Assembly (NCBI GenBank): GCA_963930645.1
Contig: OZ005657.1
Span: forward strand, 45,971,153-46,035,152
Reading direction: 5' to 3'
Source: Salticus scenicus
Taxonomy: Eukaryota > Arthropoda > Arachnida > Araneae > Salticidae
Length of the DNA: 64,000 bases
Positions 37,709 through 49,133 of the stretch are shown here, piece after piece (the first letter of the stretch is position 1; each line of letters opens with the position of its first letter). A model generated the notes under the pieces. That model did not search any database. It saw nothing but the letters and a program-made list of their open reading frames with translations, and was not told where the DNA came from. The translations under genes were made by a program, and so were the position numbers.

Positions 37709-38020
37709 ACGAAAATCGGAAGTTACATTTACCTCTTTATATCCTGAGTCGATCTATACTGTTTCAGAATATTATACATACTATTAGGACAGAAATAGAA
37801 TTCTTAAAAAAGCTGTGCTTCGATGTAAACTTTAATTAAATCATTTACACATTATATGTTTTATTTAGAAACATTCAACATCCATAAATTATGTTCAGAT
37901 TGAATTTTATTTATTGCAACCCTCTTTGATAAGCCATACGGTTTAGGATGCTCCGAAGATATCGAAAGGTTTTCTTTTATCAAGTGAAACTTTTCTGCTA
38001 AATATTGGCCAAAAGTAACG

Positions 38021-38090
38021 CATTGGGGGGTTCGAACCCACGTCCTACGCGTTATTAGCACGACGCTCTAACCATCTGAGCTAATGGGCC
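38021..38090 (-). pseudogene. tRNA-Ile pseudogene copy 98, class D1
   Basis: Class D1 in which the T arm reads GGTTCGAACCC, a palindromic and consensus-matching B box; the 3' acceptor strand is missing. Confidence 0.75.
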
Positions 38091-38401
38091 ACGAAAATCG
38101 GAAGTTACATTTACCTCTTTATATCCTGAGTCGATCTATATTGTTTCAGAATATTATACATATTATTAGGACAGAAATAGAATTCTTAAAAAAGCTCTGC
38201 TTCGATGTAAACTTTAATTAAATCATTTACACATTATATGTTTTATTTAGAAACATTCAACTTTCATAAATTATGTTCAGATTGAATTTTATTTATTGCC
38301 ACCCTCTTTGATAAGCCATACGGTTTAGGATGCTCTGAAGATATCGAAAGATTTTCTTTTATCAAGAGAAACTTTTCTGCTAAATATTGGCCAAAAGCAA
38401 C

Positions 38402-38471
38402 GCATGGGGGGATCGAAGCCACGACCTTCGCGTTATTAGCACGACGCTCTAACCAACTGAGCTAATGGGCC
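38402..38471 (-). pseudogene. tRNA-Ile pseudogene copy 99, class E
   Basis: Class E with ACGCATGG instead of ATGCATGG next to the deletion. Confidence 0.8.
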
Positions 38472-38786
38472 ACGAAAATCGGAAGTTACATTTACCTCTT
38501 TATATCCTGAGTCGATCTATATTGTTTCAGAATATTATACATATTATTAGGACAGAAATAGAATTCTTAAGAAAGCTCTGCTCCGATGTAAACTTTAATT
38601 AAATCATTTACACATTATATGTTTTATTTAGAAACATTCAATTTTCATAAATTATGTTCAGATTGAAATTTATTTATTGCCACACTCTTTGATAAGCCAT
38701 ACGGTTTAGGATGCTCTGAAGATATCGAAAGGTTTTCTTTTATCAAGTCAAACTTTTCTGCTAAATATTGGCCAAAAGCAACGCAT

Positions 38787-38860
38787 TGGCCCATGGGGGG
38801 ATCGAACCCACGACCTTCGCGTTATTAGCACGACGCTCTAACCAACTGAACTAATGGGCC
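38787..38860 (-). tRNA. tRNA-Ile(AAU) copy 100, class A
   Basis: Class A with U11 (U11-G24 wobble in the D stem). Confidence 0.7.
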
Positions 38861-39175
38861 ACGAAAACCGGTAGTTACATTTACCGCTTTATATCCTGAG
38901 TCGATCTATATTGTTTCAGAATATTATACATATTATTAGGACATAAATAGAATTCTTAAAAAAGCTCTGCTTCGATGTAAACTTTAATTAAATCATTTAC
39001 ACATTATATGTCTTATTTAGAAACATTCAATTTTCATAAATTATGTTCCGATTGAATTTTATTTATTGCCACACTCTTTGATAAGCCATACGGTTTAGGA
39101 TGCTCTGAAGATATCGAAAGGTTTTCTTTTATCAAGAGAAACTTTTCTGCTAAATATTGGCCAAAAGTAACGCAT

Positions 39176-39249
39176 TGGCCCATGGGGGGATCGAACCCAC
39201 GAACTTCGCGTTATTAGCACGACGCTCTAACCAACTGAGCTAATGGGCC
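39176..39249 (-). tRNA. tRNA-Ile(AAU) copy 101, class G
   Basis: Class G. Confidence 0.8.
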
Positions 39250-39564
39250 ACGAAAATGGGTATTTACATTAAACTCTTTATATCCTGAGTCGATCTATAT
39301 TGTTTCAGAATGTTATACATATTATTAGGACAGAAATAGAATTCTTAAAAAAGCTCTGCTTCGATGTAAACTTTAATTAAATCATTTACACATTATATGT
39401 TTTATTTAGAAACATTCAACTTCCATAAATTATGTTCAGATTGAATTTTATTTATTGCCACCCTCTCTGATAAGCCACACGGTTTAGGATGCTCTGAAGA
39501 TATCGAAAGGTTTTCTTTTATCAAGTGAAACTTTTCTGCTAAATATTGGCCAAAAGTAACGCAT

Positions 39565-39638
39565 TGGCCCATGGGGGGATCGAACCCACGACCTTCGCGT
39601 TATTAGCACGACGCTCTAACCAACTGAGCTAATGGGCC
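39565..39638 (-). tRNA. tRNA-Ile(AAU) copy 102, class A
   Basis: Class A. Confidence 0.85.
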
Positions 39639-39953
39639 ACGAAAATCGGAAGTTACATTTACCTCTTTATATCCTGAGTCGATCTAAATTGTTTCAGAAT
39701 ATTATACATATTATTAGGACAGAAATAGAATTCTTAAGAAAGCTCTGCTCCGATGTAAACTTTAATTAAATCATTTACACATTATATGTTTTATTTAGAA
39801 ACATTCAATTTTCATAAATTATGTTCAGATTGAAATTTATCTATTGCCACACTCTTTGATAAGCCATACGGTTTAGGATGCTCTGAAGATATCGAAAGGT
39901 TTTCTTTTATCAAGTGAAACTTTTCTGCTAAATATTGGCCAAAAGCAACGCAT

Positions 39954-40027
39954 TGGCCCATGGGGGGATCGAACCCACGACCTTCGCGTTATTAGCACGA
40001 AGCTCTAACCAACTGAGCTAATGGGCC
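39954..40027 (-). tRNA. tRNA-Ile(AAU) copy 103, class A
   Basis: Class A with G26 changed to U. Confidence 0.75.
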
Positions 40028-40342
40028 ACGAAAATCGGTAGTTACATTTACCGCTTTATATCCTGAGTCGATCTATATTGCTTCAGAATATTATACATAT
40101 TATTTGGACAGAAATAGAATTCTTAAAAAAGCTCTGCTTCGATGTAAACTTTAATTAAATCATTTACACATTATATGTCTTATTTAGAAACATTCAATTT
40201 TCATAAATTATGTTCAGATTGAATTTTATTTATTGCCACACTCTTTGATAAGCCATATGGTTTAGGATGCTCTGAAGATATCGAAAGGTTTTCTTTTATC
40301 AAGAGAAACTTTTCTGCTAAATATTGGCCAAAAGTAACGCAT

Positions 40343-40416
40343 TGGCCCATGGGGGGATCGAACCCACGAACTTCGCGTTATTAGCACGACGCTCTAACCA
40401 ACTGAGCTAATGGGCC
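40343..40416 (-). tRNA. tRNA-Ile(AAU) copy 104, class G
   Basis: Class G. Confidence 0.8.
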
Positions 40417-40731
40417 ACGAAAATGGGGATTTACATTTACCTCTTTATATCCTGAGTCGATCTATATTGTTTCAGAATGTTATACATATTATTAGGACAG
40501 AAATAGAATTCTTAAAAAAGCTCTGCTTCGATGTAAACTTTAATTAAATCATTTACACATTATATGTTTTATTTAGAAACATTCAACTTCCATAAATTAT
40601 GTTCAGATTGAATTTTATTTATTGCAACCCTCTTTGATAAGCCATACGGTTTTCGATGCTCTAAAGATATCGAAAGGTTTTCTTTTATCAAGTGAAACTT
40701 TTCTGCTAAATATTTGCCAAAAGTAACGAAT

Positions 40732-40805
40732 TGGCCCATGGGGGGATCGAAGCCACGACCTTCGCGTTATTAGCACGACGCTCTAACCAACTGAGCTAAT
40801 GGGCC
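40732..40805 (-). pseudogene. tRNA-Ile pseudogene copy 105, class H
   Basis: Class H. Confidence 0.65.
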
Positions 40806-41120
40806 ACGAAAATCGGAAGTTACATTTACCTCTTTATATCCTGAGTCGATCTATATTGTTTCAGAATATTATACATATTATTAGGACAGAAATAGAATTC
40901 TTAAAAAAGCTCTGCTTCGATGTAAACTTTAATTAAATCATTTACAAATTATATGTTTTATTTAGAAACATTCAACATCCATAAATTATGTTCAGATTGA
41001 ATTTTATTTATTGCAACCCTCTTTGATAAGCCATACGGTTTTCGATGCTCTAAAGATATCGAAAGGTTTTCTTTTATCAAGTGAAACTTTTCTGCTAAAT
41101 ATTAGCCAAAAGCAACGCAT

Positions 41121-41195
41121 TCGCACATGGGGGGGATCGAAGCCACGACCTGCGCGTTATTAGCACGACGCTCTAACCAACTGAGCTAATGGGCC
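41121..41195 (-). pseudogene. tRNA-Ile pseudogene copy 106, class B1
   Basis: Class B1 with G72, breaking the first acceptor pair, and one extra C after the T stem. Confidence 0.75.
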
Positions 41196-41510
41196 ACGAA
41201 AATCGGAAGTTACATTTACCTCTTTATATCCTGAGTCGATCTATATTGTTTCAGAATGTTATACATATTATTTGGACAGAAATAGAATTCTTAAAAAAGC
41301 TGTGCTTCGATGTAAACTTTAATTAACTCATTTACACATTATATGTTTTATTTAGAAACATTCAATTTTCATAAATTATGTTCCGATTGAATTTTATTTA
41401 TTGGCACACTCTTTGATAAGCCATACGATTTAGGATGCTCTGAAGATATCGAAAGGTTTTCTTTTATCAAGTGAAACTTTTCTGCTAAATATTGGCCAAA
41501 AGTAACGCAT

Positions 41511-41584
41511 TGGCCCATGGGGGGATCGAACCCACGACCTTCGCGTTATTAGCACGACGCTCAAACCAACTGAGCTAATGGGCC
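41511..41584 (-). tRNA. tRNA-Ile(AAU) copy 107, class A
   Basis: Class A with the A21 change of copy 61. Confidence 0.7.
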
Positions 41585-41899
41585 ACGAAAATCGGAAGTT
41601 ACATTTACCTATTTATATCCTGAGTCGATGTATATTGTTTCAGAATATTATACATATTATTAGGACAGAAATAGAATTCTTAAAAAAGCTCTGCTTCGAT
41701 GTAAACTTTAATTAAATCATTTACACATTATATGTTTTATTTAGAAACATTCAACATCCATAAATTATGTTCAGATTGAATTTTATTTATTGCAACCCTC
41801 TTTGATAAGCCATACGGTTTTCGATGCTCTAAAGATATCGAAAGGTTTTCTTTTATCAAGTGAAACTTTTCTGCTAAATATTGGCCAAAAGCAACGCAT

Positions 41900-41973
41900 T
41901 GGCACATGGGGGGATCGAAGCCACGACCTGCGCGTTATTAGCACGACGCTCTAACCAACTGAGCTAATGGGCC
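41900..41973 (-). pseudogene. tRNA-Ile pseudogene copy 108, class B1
   Basis: Class B1. Confidence 0.7.
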
Positions 41974-42288
41974 ACGAAAATCGGAAGTTACATTTACCTC
42001 TTTATATCCTGAGTCGATCTATATTGTTTCAGAATGTTATACATATTATTTGGACAGAAATAGAATTCTTAAAAAAGCTCTGCTTCGATGTAAACTTTAA
42101 TTAACTCATTTACACATTATATGTTTTATTTAGAAACATTCAATTTTCATAAATTATGTTCCGATTGAATTTTATTTATTGCCACTCTCTTTGATAAGCC
42201 ATACGGTTTAGGATGCTCTGAAGATATCGAAAGGTTTTCTTTTATCAAGTGAAACTTTTCTCCTAAATATTGGCCAAAAGTTACGCAT

Positions 42289-42362
42289 TGCCCCATGGGG
42301 GGATCGAACCCACGACCTTCGCGTTATTAGCACGACGCTCTAACCAACTGAGCTAATGGGCC
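42289..42362 (-). tRNA. tRNA-Ile(AAU) copy 109, class A
   Basis: Class A with G71 (acceptor mismatch G2-G71). Confidence 0.7.
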
Positions 42363-42677
42363 ACGAAAATGGGTATTTACATTTACCTCTTTATATCCTG
42401 AGTCGATCTATATTGTTTCAGAATGTTATACATATTATTAGGACAGAAATAGAATTCTTAAAAAAGCTCTGCTTCGATGTAAACTTTAATTAAATCATTT
42501 ACACATTATATGTTTTATTTAGAAACATTCAACTTTCATAAATTATGTTCAGATTGAATTTTATTTATTGCCACCCTCTCTGATAAGCCACACGGTTTAG
42601 GATGCTCTGAAGCTATCGAAAGGTTTTCTTTTATCAAGTGAAACTTTTCTACTAAATATTTGCCAAAAGTAACGCAT

Positions 42678-42751
42678 TGGCCCATGGGGGGATCGAACCC
42701 ACGACCTTCGCGTTATTAGCACGAAGCTCTAACCAACTGAGCTGATGGGCC
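42678..42751 (-). tRNA. tRNA-Ile copy 110, class A, U8 lost
   Basis: Class A with invariant U8 changed to C and G26 changed to U. The A box now starts with C. Confidence 0.55.
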
Positions 42752-43066
42752 ACGAAAATCGGAGGTTGCATTTACCTCTTTATATCCTGAGTCGATCTAT
42801 ATTGTTTCAGAATATTATACATATTATTAGGACAGAAATAGAATTCTTATAAAAGCTCTGCTTCGATGTAAACTTTAATTAAATCATTTAAACATTATAT
42901 GTTTTATTTAGAAACATTCAACATCCATAAATTATGTTCATATTGAATTTTATTTATTGCAACCCTCTTTGATAAGCCATACGGTTTAGGATGCTCTGAA
43001 GATATCGAAAGGTTTTCTTTTATCAAGTGAAACTTTTCTGCTAAATATTGGCCAAAAGCAACGCAT

Positions 43067-43140
43067 TGGCCCATGGGGGGATCGAACCCACGACCTTCGC
43101 GTTATTAGCACGACGCTCTAACCAACTGAGCTAATGGGCC
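43067..43140 (-). tRNA. tRNA-Ile(AAU) copy 111, class A
   Basis: Class A. Confidence 0.85.
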
Positions 43141-43454
43141 ACGAAAATCGAAAGTTACATTTACCTCTTTATATCCTGAGTCGATCTATATTGTTTCAGA
43201 ATATTATACATATTATTAGGACAGAAATAGAATTCTTAAAAAAGCTCTGCTTCGATGTAAACTTTAATTAAATCATTTACACATTATATGTTTTATTTAG
43301 AAACATTCAACATCCATAAATTATGTTCAGATTGAATTTTATTTATTGCAACCCTCTTTGATAAGCCATACGGTTTTCGATGCTCTAAAGATATCGAAAG
43401 GTTTTCTTTTATCAAGTGAAATTTTCTGCTAAATATTGGCCAAAAGCAACGCAT

Positions 43455-43528
43455 TGGCACATGGGGGGATCGAAGCCACGACCTGCGCGTTATTAGCACG
43501 ACGCTCTAACCAACTGAGCTAATGGGCC
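43455..43528 (-). pseudogene. tRNA-Ile pseudogene copy 112, class B1
   Basis: Class B1; its spacer lacks one C (GTGAAATTTTC). Confidence 0.7.
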
Positions 43529-43843
43529 ACGAAAATCGGAAGTTACATTTACCTCTTTATATCCTGAGTCGATCTATATTGTTTCAGAATGTTATACATA
43601 TTATTTGGACAGAAATAGAATTCTTAAAAAAGCTCTGCTTCGATGTAAACTTTAATTAACTCATTTACACATTATATGTTTTATTTAGAAACATTCAATT
43701 TTCACAAATTATGTTCCGATTGAATTTTATTTATTGCCACACTCTTTGATAAGCCATACGGTTTAGGATGCTCTGAAGATGTCGAAAGGTTTTCTTTTAT
43801 CAAGTGAAACTTTTCTGCTAAATATTGGCCAAAAGTAACGCAT

Positions 43844-43917
43844 TGGCCCATGGGGGGATCGAACCCACGACCTTCGCGTTATTAGCAAGACGCTCTAGCC
43901 AACTGAGCTAATGGGCC
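43844..43917 (-). tRNA. tRNA-Ile(AAU) copy 113, class A, degenerate
   Basis: Class A with U29 (stem mismatch) and a changed D loop (GGCTAGAG). Confidence 0.55.
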
Positions 43918-44232
43918 ACGAAAATAGGTATTTACATTTACCTCTTTATATCCTGAGTCGATCTATATTGTTTCAGAATGTTATACATATTATTAGGACA
44001 GAAATAGAATTCTTAAAAAAGCTCTGCTTCGATGTAAACTTTAATTAAATCATTTACACATTATATGTTTTATTTAGAAACATTCAACTTTCATAAATTA
44101 TGTTCAGATTGAATTTTATTTATTGCCACCCTCTCTGATAAGCCACACGGTTTAGGATGCTCTGAAGATATCGAAAGTTTTTCTTTTATCAAGTGAAACT
44201 TTTCTACTAAATATTTGCCAAAAGTAACGCAT

Positions 44233-44306
44233 TGGCCCATGGGGGGATCGAACCCACGACCTTCGCGTTATTAGCACGACGCTCTAACCAACTGAGCTAA
44301 TGGGCC
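44233..44306 (-). tRNA. tRNA-Ile(AAU) copy 114, class A
   Basis: Class A. Confidence 0.85.
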
Positions 44307-44621
44307 ACAAAAATCGGAAGTTACATTTACCTCTTTATATTCTGAGTCGATCTATATTGTTTCAGAATATTATACATATTATTAGGACAGAAATAGAATT
44401 CTTAAAAAAGCTCTGCTTCGATGTAAACTTTAATTAAATCATTTACACATTATATGTTTTATTTAGAAACATTCAACATCCATAAATTATGTTCAGATTG
44501 AATTTTATTTATTGCAACCCTCTTTGATAAGCCATACGGTTTTCGATGCTCTAAAGATATCGAAAGGTTTTCTTTTATCAAGTGAAACTTTTCTGCTAAA
44601 TATTGGCCAAAAGCAACGCAT

Positions 44622-44695
44622 TGGCACATGGGGGGATCGAAGCCACGACCTGCGCGTTATTAGCACGACGCTCTAACCAACTGAGCTAATGGGCC
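44622..44695 (-). pseudogene. tRNA-Ile pseudogene copy 115, class B1
   Basis: Class B1. Confidence 0.7.
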
Positions 44696-45010
44696 ACGAA
44701 AATCGGAAGTTACATTTACCTCTTTATATCCTGAGTCGATCTATATTGTTTCAGAATGTTATACATATTATTTGGACAGAAATAGAATTCTTAAAAAAGC
44801 TCTGCTTCGATGTAAACTTTAATTAACTCATTTACACATTATATGTTTTATTTAGAAACATTCAATTTTCACAAATTATGTTCCGATTGAATTTTATTTA
44901 TTGCCACACTCTTTGATAAGCCATACGGTTTAGGATGCTCTGAAGATATCGAAAGGTTTTCTTTTATCAAGTGAAACTTTTCTGCTAAATATTGGCCAAA
45001 AGTAACGCAT

Positions 45011-45084
45011 TGGCCCATGGGGGAATCGAACCCACGACCTTCGCGTTATTAGCACGACGCTCTAACCAACTGAGCTAATGGGCC
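45011..45084 (-). tRNA. tRNA-Ile(AAU) copy 116, class A
   Basis: Class A with U60 in the T loop, a commonly tolerated change. Confidence 0.8.
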
Positions 45085-45399
45085 ACGAAAATCGGAAGTT
45101 ACATTTACCTCTTTATATTCTGAGTCGATCTATATTGTTTCAGAATATTATACATATTATTAGGACAGAAATAGAATTCTTAAAAAAGCTCTGCTTCGAT
45201 GTAAACTTTAATTAAATCATTTACACATTATATGTTTTATTTAGAAACATTCAACATCCATAAATTATGTTCAGATTGAATTTTATTTATTGCATCCCTC
45301 TTTGATAAGCTATACGGTTTTCGATGCTCTAAAGATATCGAAAGGTTTTCTTTTATCAAGTGAAACTTTTCTGCTAAATATTGGCCAAAAGCAACGCAT

Positions 45400-45473
45400 T
45401 GGCACATGGGGGGATCGAAGCCACGACCTTCGCGTTATTAGCACGACGCTCTAACCAACTGAGCTAATGGGCC
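45400..45473 (-). pseudogene. tRNA-Ile pseudogene copy 117, class B3
   Basis: Class B3: U69 and C53 but a normal anticodon stem, so it looks like a B/H recombinant. Confidence 0.7.
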
Positions 45474-45788
45474 ACGAAAATCGGTAGTTACATTTACCTC
45501 TTTATATCCTGAGTCGATCTATATTGTTTCAGAATATTATACATATTATTAGGACAGAAATAGGATTCTTAAAAAAGATCTGCTTCGATCTAAACTTTAA
45601 TTAAATCATTTACACATTATATGTTTTATTTAGAAACATTCAACATCCATAAATTATGTTCAGATTGAATTTTATTTATTGCAACCCTCTTTGAAAAGCC
45701 ATACGGTTTTCGATGCTCTAAAGATATCGAAAGGTTTTCTTTTATCAAGTGAAACTTTTCTGCTAAATATTGGCCAAAAGCAACGCAT

Positions 45789-45862
45789 TGGCACATGGGG
45801 GGATCGAAGCCACGACCTGCGCGTTATTAGCACGACGCTCTAACCAACTGAGCTAATGGGCC
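45789..45862 (-). pseudogene. tRNA-Ile pseudogene copy 118, class B1
   Basis: Class B1. Confidence 0.7.
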
Positions 45863-46177
45863 ACGAAAATCGGAAGTTACATTTACCTCTTTATATCCTG
45901 AGTCGATCTATATTGTTTCAGAATGTTATACATATTATTTGGACAGAAATAGAATTCTTAAAAAAGCTCTGCTTCGATGTAAACTTTAATTAACTCATTT
46001 ACACATTATATGTTTTATTTAGAAACATTCAATTTTCATAAATTATGTTCCGATTGAATTTTATTTATTGCCACACTATTTGATAAGCCATACGGTTTAG
46101 GATGCTCTGAAGATATCGAAAGGTTTTCTTTTATCAAGTGAAACTATTCTGCTAAATATTGGCCAAAAGCAACGCAT

Positions 46178-46251
46178 TGGCCCATGGGGGGATCGAACCC
46201 ACGACCTTCGCGTTATTAGCAGGACGCTCTAACCAACTGAGCTAATGGGCC
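46178..46251 (-). tRNA. tRNA-Ile(AAU) copy 119, class A
   Basis: Class A with C29, a C29-C41 mismatch in the anticodon stem. Confidence 0.6.
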
Positions 46252-46566
46252 ACGAAAATCGGAAGTTACATTTACCTCTTTATATCCTGAGTCGATCTAT
46301 ATTGTTTCAGAATATTATACATATTATTAGGACAGAAATAGAATTCTTAAAAAAGCTCTGCTTCGATGTAAACTTTAATTAAATCATTTACACATTATAT
46401 GTTTTATTTAGAAACATTCAACATCCATAAATTATGTTCAGATTGAATTTTATTTATTGCAACCCTCTTTGATAAGCCATACGGTTTAGGATGCTCTGAA
46501 GATATCGAAAGGTTTTCTTTTATCAAGTGAAACTTTTCTGCTAAATATTGGCCAAAAGCAACACAT

Positions 46567-46640
46567 TGGCCCATGGGGGGATCGAACCCACGACCTTCGC
46601 GTTATTAGCACGACGCTCTAACCAACTGAGCTAATGGGCC
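46567..46640 (-). tRNA. tRNA-Ile(AAU) copy 120, class A
   Basis: Class A. This unit has no counterpart in the right copy of duplication 3. Confidence 0.85.
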
Positions 46641-46955
46641 ACGAAAATCGGAAGTTTCATTGACCTGTTTATATCCTGAGTCGATCTATATTGTTTCAGA
46701 ATATTATACATATTATTAGGACAGAAATATAATTCTTAAAAAAGCTCTGCTTCGATGTAAACTTTAATTAAATCATTTACACATTATATGTTTTATTTAG
46801 AATCATTCAACATCCATAAATTATGTTCAGATTGAATTTTATTTATTGCAACCCTCTTTGATAAGCCATACGGTTTAGGATGCTCTGAAGATATCGAAAG
46901 GTTTTCTTTTATCAAGTGAAACTTTTCTGCTAAATATTGGCCAAAAGCAACGCAT

Positions 46956-47029
46956 TGGCCCATGGGGGGACCGAACCCACGACCTTCGCGTTATTAGTGA
47001 GACGCTCTAACCAACTGAGCTAATGGGCC
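46956..47029 (-). tRNA. tRNA-Ile copy 121, class A, anticodon stem degenerate
   Basis: The anticodon stem 5' strand is TCTCA, leaving two mismatches; the T loop also reads TTCGGTC. Likely decaying. Confidence 0.45.
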
Positions 47030-47234
47030 ACGAAAATCGGAAGTTACATTTACCTCTTTATATCCTGAGTCGATCTATATTGTTTCAGAATATTATACAT
47101 ATTATTAGGACAGAAATAGAATTCTTAAAAAAGCTCTGCTTCGATGTAAACTTTAATTAAATCATTTACACATTATATGTTTTATTTAGAAACATTCAAC
47201 TTTCATAAATTATGTTCAGATTGAATTTTATTTA

Positions 47235-47392
47235 CACTGTTAAAAAAATGCAGAAAAAATACAGAAATTCTCTGTAATTTCAGAAAAAAAGGCGTAAATT
47301 ACGGAAAAATTACGTAGACAAAACGTATTTTACGACTTTTTTTCTGAAATTACAGAGAATTTCTGTATTTTTTCTGCATTTTTTTAACAGTG
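47235..47392. mobile_element. 158-bp palindromic MITE with TA target duplication
   Basis: This is the only sequence not part of the unit. The two ends are perfect 56-bp inverted repeats starting CACTGTTAAAAAAATG, and pairing continues inward with a few mismatches (GGCGTAAATTACG against GTCGTAAAATACG), so almost the whole element folds into one hairpin. It is flanked by TA on both sides (47233-47234 and 47393-47394). The sister unit at 51271-51290 shows the empty site with a single TA. TA duplication and CACTG ends are typical of Tc1/mariner-type non-autonomous elements; the assignment to a specific family is inference. It encodes nothing. It lies in the spacer about 113 bp downstream of tRNA copy 122. 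Confidence 0.9.
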
Positions 47393-47504
47393 TATTACCA
47401 CCCTCTCTGATAAGCCATACGGTTTAGGATGCTCTGAAGATATCGAAAGGTTTTCTTTTATCAAGTGAAACTTTTCTGATAAATATTGGCCAAAAGTAGC
47501 GCAT

Positions 47505-47578
47505 TGGCCCATGCGGGGATCGAACCCACGACCTTCGCGTTATTAGCACGACGCTCTAACCAACTGAGTTAATGGGCC
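47505..47578 (-). tRNA. tRNA-Ile(AAU) copy 122, class I, D stem damaged
   Basis: Class I T arm (U50-G64), but G10 is A, giving an A10-C25 mismatch and altering the A box. Its unit carries the MITE. Confidence 0.65.
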
Positions 47579-47893
47579 ACGAAAATCAGACGTTACATTT
47601 ACCGCTTTATATCCTGAGTCGATCTATATTGTTTCAGAATATTATACATATTATTAGGACAGAAATAGAATTCTTAAAAAAGCTCTGCTTCGATGTAAAC
47701 TTTAATTAAATCATTTACACATTATATGTTTTATTTAGAAACATTCAACATCCATAAATTATGTTCAGATTGAATTTTATTTATTGCAACCCTCTTTGAT
47801 AAGCCATACGGTTTTCGATGCTCTAAAGATATCGAAAGGTTTTCTTTTATCAAGTGAAACTTTTCTGCTAAATATTGGCCAAAAGCAACGCAT

Positions 47894-47967
47894 TGGCACA
47901 TGGGGGGATCGAAGCCACGACCTGCGCGTTATTAGCACGACGCTCTAACCAACTGAGCTAATGGGCC
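47894..47967 (-). pseudogene. tRNA-Ile pseudogene copy 123, class B1
   Basis: Class B1. Confidence 0.7.
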
Positions 47968-48282
47968 ACGAAAATCGGAAGTTACATTTACCTCTTTATA
48001 TCCTGAGTCGATCTATATTGTTTCAGAATATTATACATATTATTAGGACAGAAATAGAATTCTTAAAAAAGCTCTGCTTCGATGTAAACTTTAATTAACT
48101 CATTTACACATTATATGTTTTATTTAGAAACATTCAATTTTCATAAATTATGTTCCGATTGAATTTTATTTATTGCCACACTCTTTGATAAGCCATACGG
48201 TGTAGGATGCTCTGAAGATATCGAAAGGTTTTCTTTTATCAAGTGAAACTTTTCTGCTAATTATTGGCCAAATGCAACGCAT

Positions 48283-48356
48283 TGGCACATGGGGGAATCG
48301 AACTCACGACCTTCGCATTATTAGCACGTCGCTCTAACCAACTGTGCTAATGGGCC
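48283..48356 (-). pseudogene. tRNA-Ile pseudogene copy 124, C/B hybrid
   Basis: Class C D and anticodon arms joined to the U69 acceptor of class B, with A51 and U60 in the T arm. The downstream TTTT stop is lost (ATTT). Confidence 0.7.
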
Positions 48357-48671
48357 ACGGAAATCGGAAGTTACATTTACCTCTTTATATCCTGAGTCGA
48401 TCTATATTGTTTCAGAATATTATACTTACTATTAGGACAGAAATAGAATTCTTAAAAAAGCTCTGCTTCGATGTAAACTTTAATTAAATCATTTACACAT
48501 TATATGTTTTATTTAGAAACATTCAACTTTCATAAATTATGTTCAGATTGAATTTTATTTATTGCCACCGTCTGTGATAAGCCATACGGTTTAGGATGCT
48601 CTGAAGATATCGAAAGGTTTTCTTTTATCAAGTGAAACTTTTCTGCTAAATATTGGCCAAAAGTAACGCTT

Positions 48672-48744
48672 TGGCCCATGGGGGATCGAACACACGACCT
48701 TCGCGTTATTAGCACGACGCTCTAACCAACCGAGCTAATGGGCC
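48672..48744 (-). pseudogene. tRNA-Ile pseudogene copy 125, class F
   Basis: Class F: 5' T stem GTGTG and one C fewer in the 3' strand, which breaks the T stem and the B box. Confidence 0.75.
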
Positions 48745-49059
48745 ACGGAAATCGGAGGTTGCATTTACCTCTTTATATCCTGAGTCGATCTATATTGTTT
48801 CAGAATATTATACATATTATTAGGACAGAAATAGAATTCTAAAAAAAGCTCTGCTTCGATGTAAACTTTAATTAAATCATTTACACATTATATGTTTTAT
48901 TTAGAAACATTCAACTTTCATAAATTATGTTCAGATTGAATTTTATTTATTGCCACCCTCTCTGATAAGCCATACGGTTTAGGATGCTCTGAAGATATCG
49001 AAAGGTTTTCTTTTATCAAGTGAAACTTTTCTGCTAAATATTGGCCAAAAGTAACGCAT

Positions 49060-49133
49060 TGGCCCATGGGGGGATCGAACCCACGACCTTCGCGTTATTA
49101 GCACGTCGCTCTAACCAACTGTGCTAATGGGCC
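49060..49133 (-). tRNA. tRNA-Ile(AAU) copy 126, class C with C39
   Basis: Class C D stem and A27, but with C39 as in class A, so it is a C/A intermediate or recombinant. Confidence 0.55.

Larger units (their letters stand above)
38472..39249 (-). repeat. A-G remnant of the four-unit module
   Basis: Copies 100-101 match copies 91-92 at offset 3,486 bp, then the order switches to an unrelated class A unit, so the module was cut by an exchange between units. Confidence 0.75.
39639..41195 (-). repeat. A-G-H-B1 module, fourth copy
   Basis: Copies 103-106, more diverged than the others (TCGGTAGTTAC, GGGGATTTAC, an extra G in copy 106). Confidence 0.75.
45085..46251 (-). repeat. Segmental duplication 3, left copy
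   Basis: Copies 117-119 match copies 128-130 at offset 4,438 bp, with shared private marks GCATCCCTC, TAGGATTCTT, AAAGATCTGC, AAACTATTCTG and GCAGGACGC. The next two units also correspond, but the right-hand copy has one unit fewer and lacks the MITE. Confidence 0.85.

Noticed and set aside
47235..47392. Pol III or rho-independent terminator, or a hairpin RNA gene.
   Set aside because: The perfect 56-bp arms flanked by a TA duplication, with an empty site in sister units, fit a transposed MITE better than a functional hairpin.
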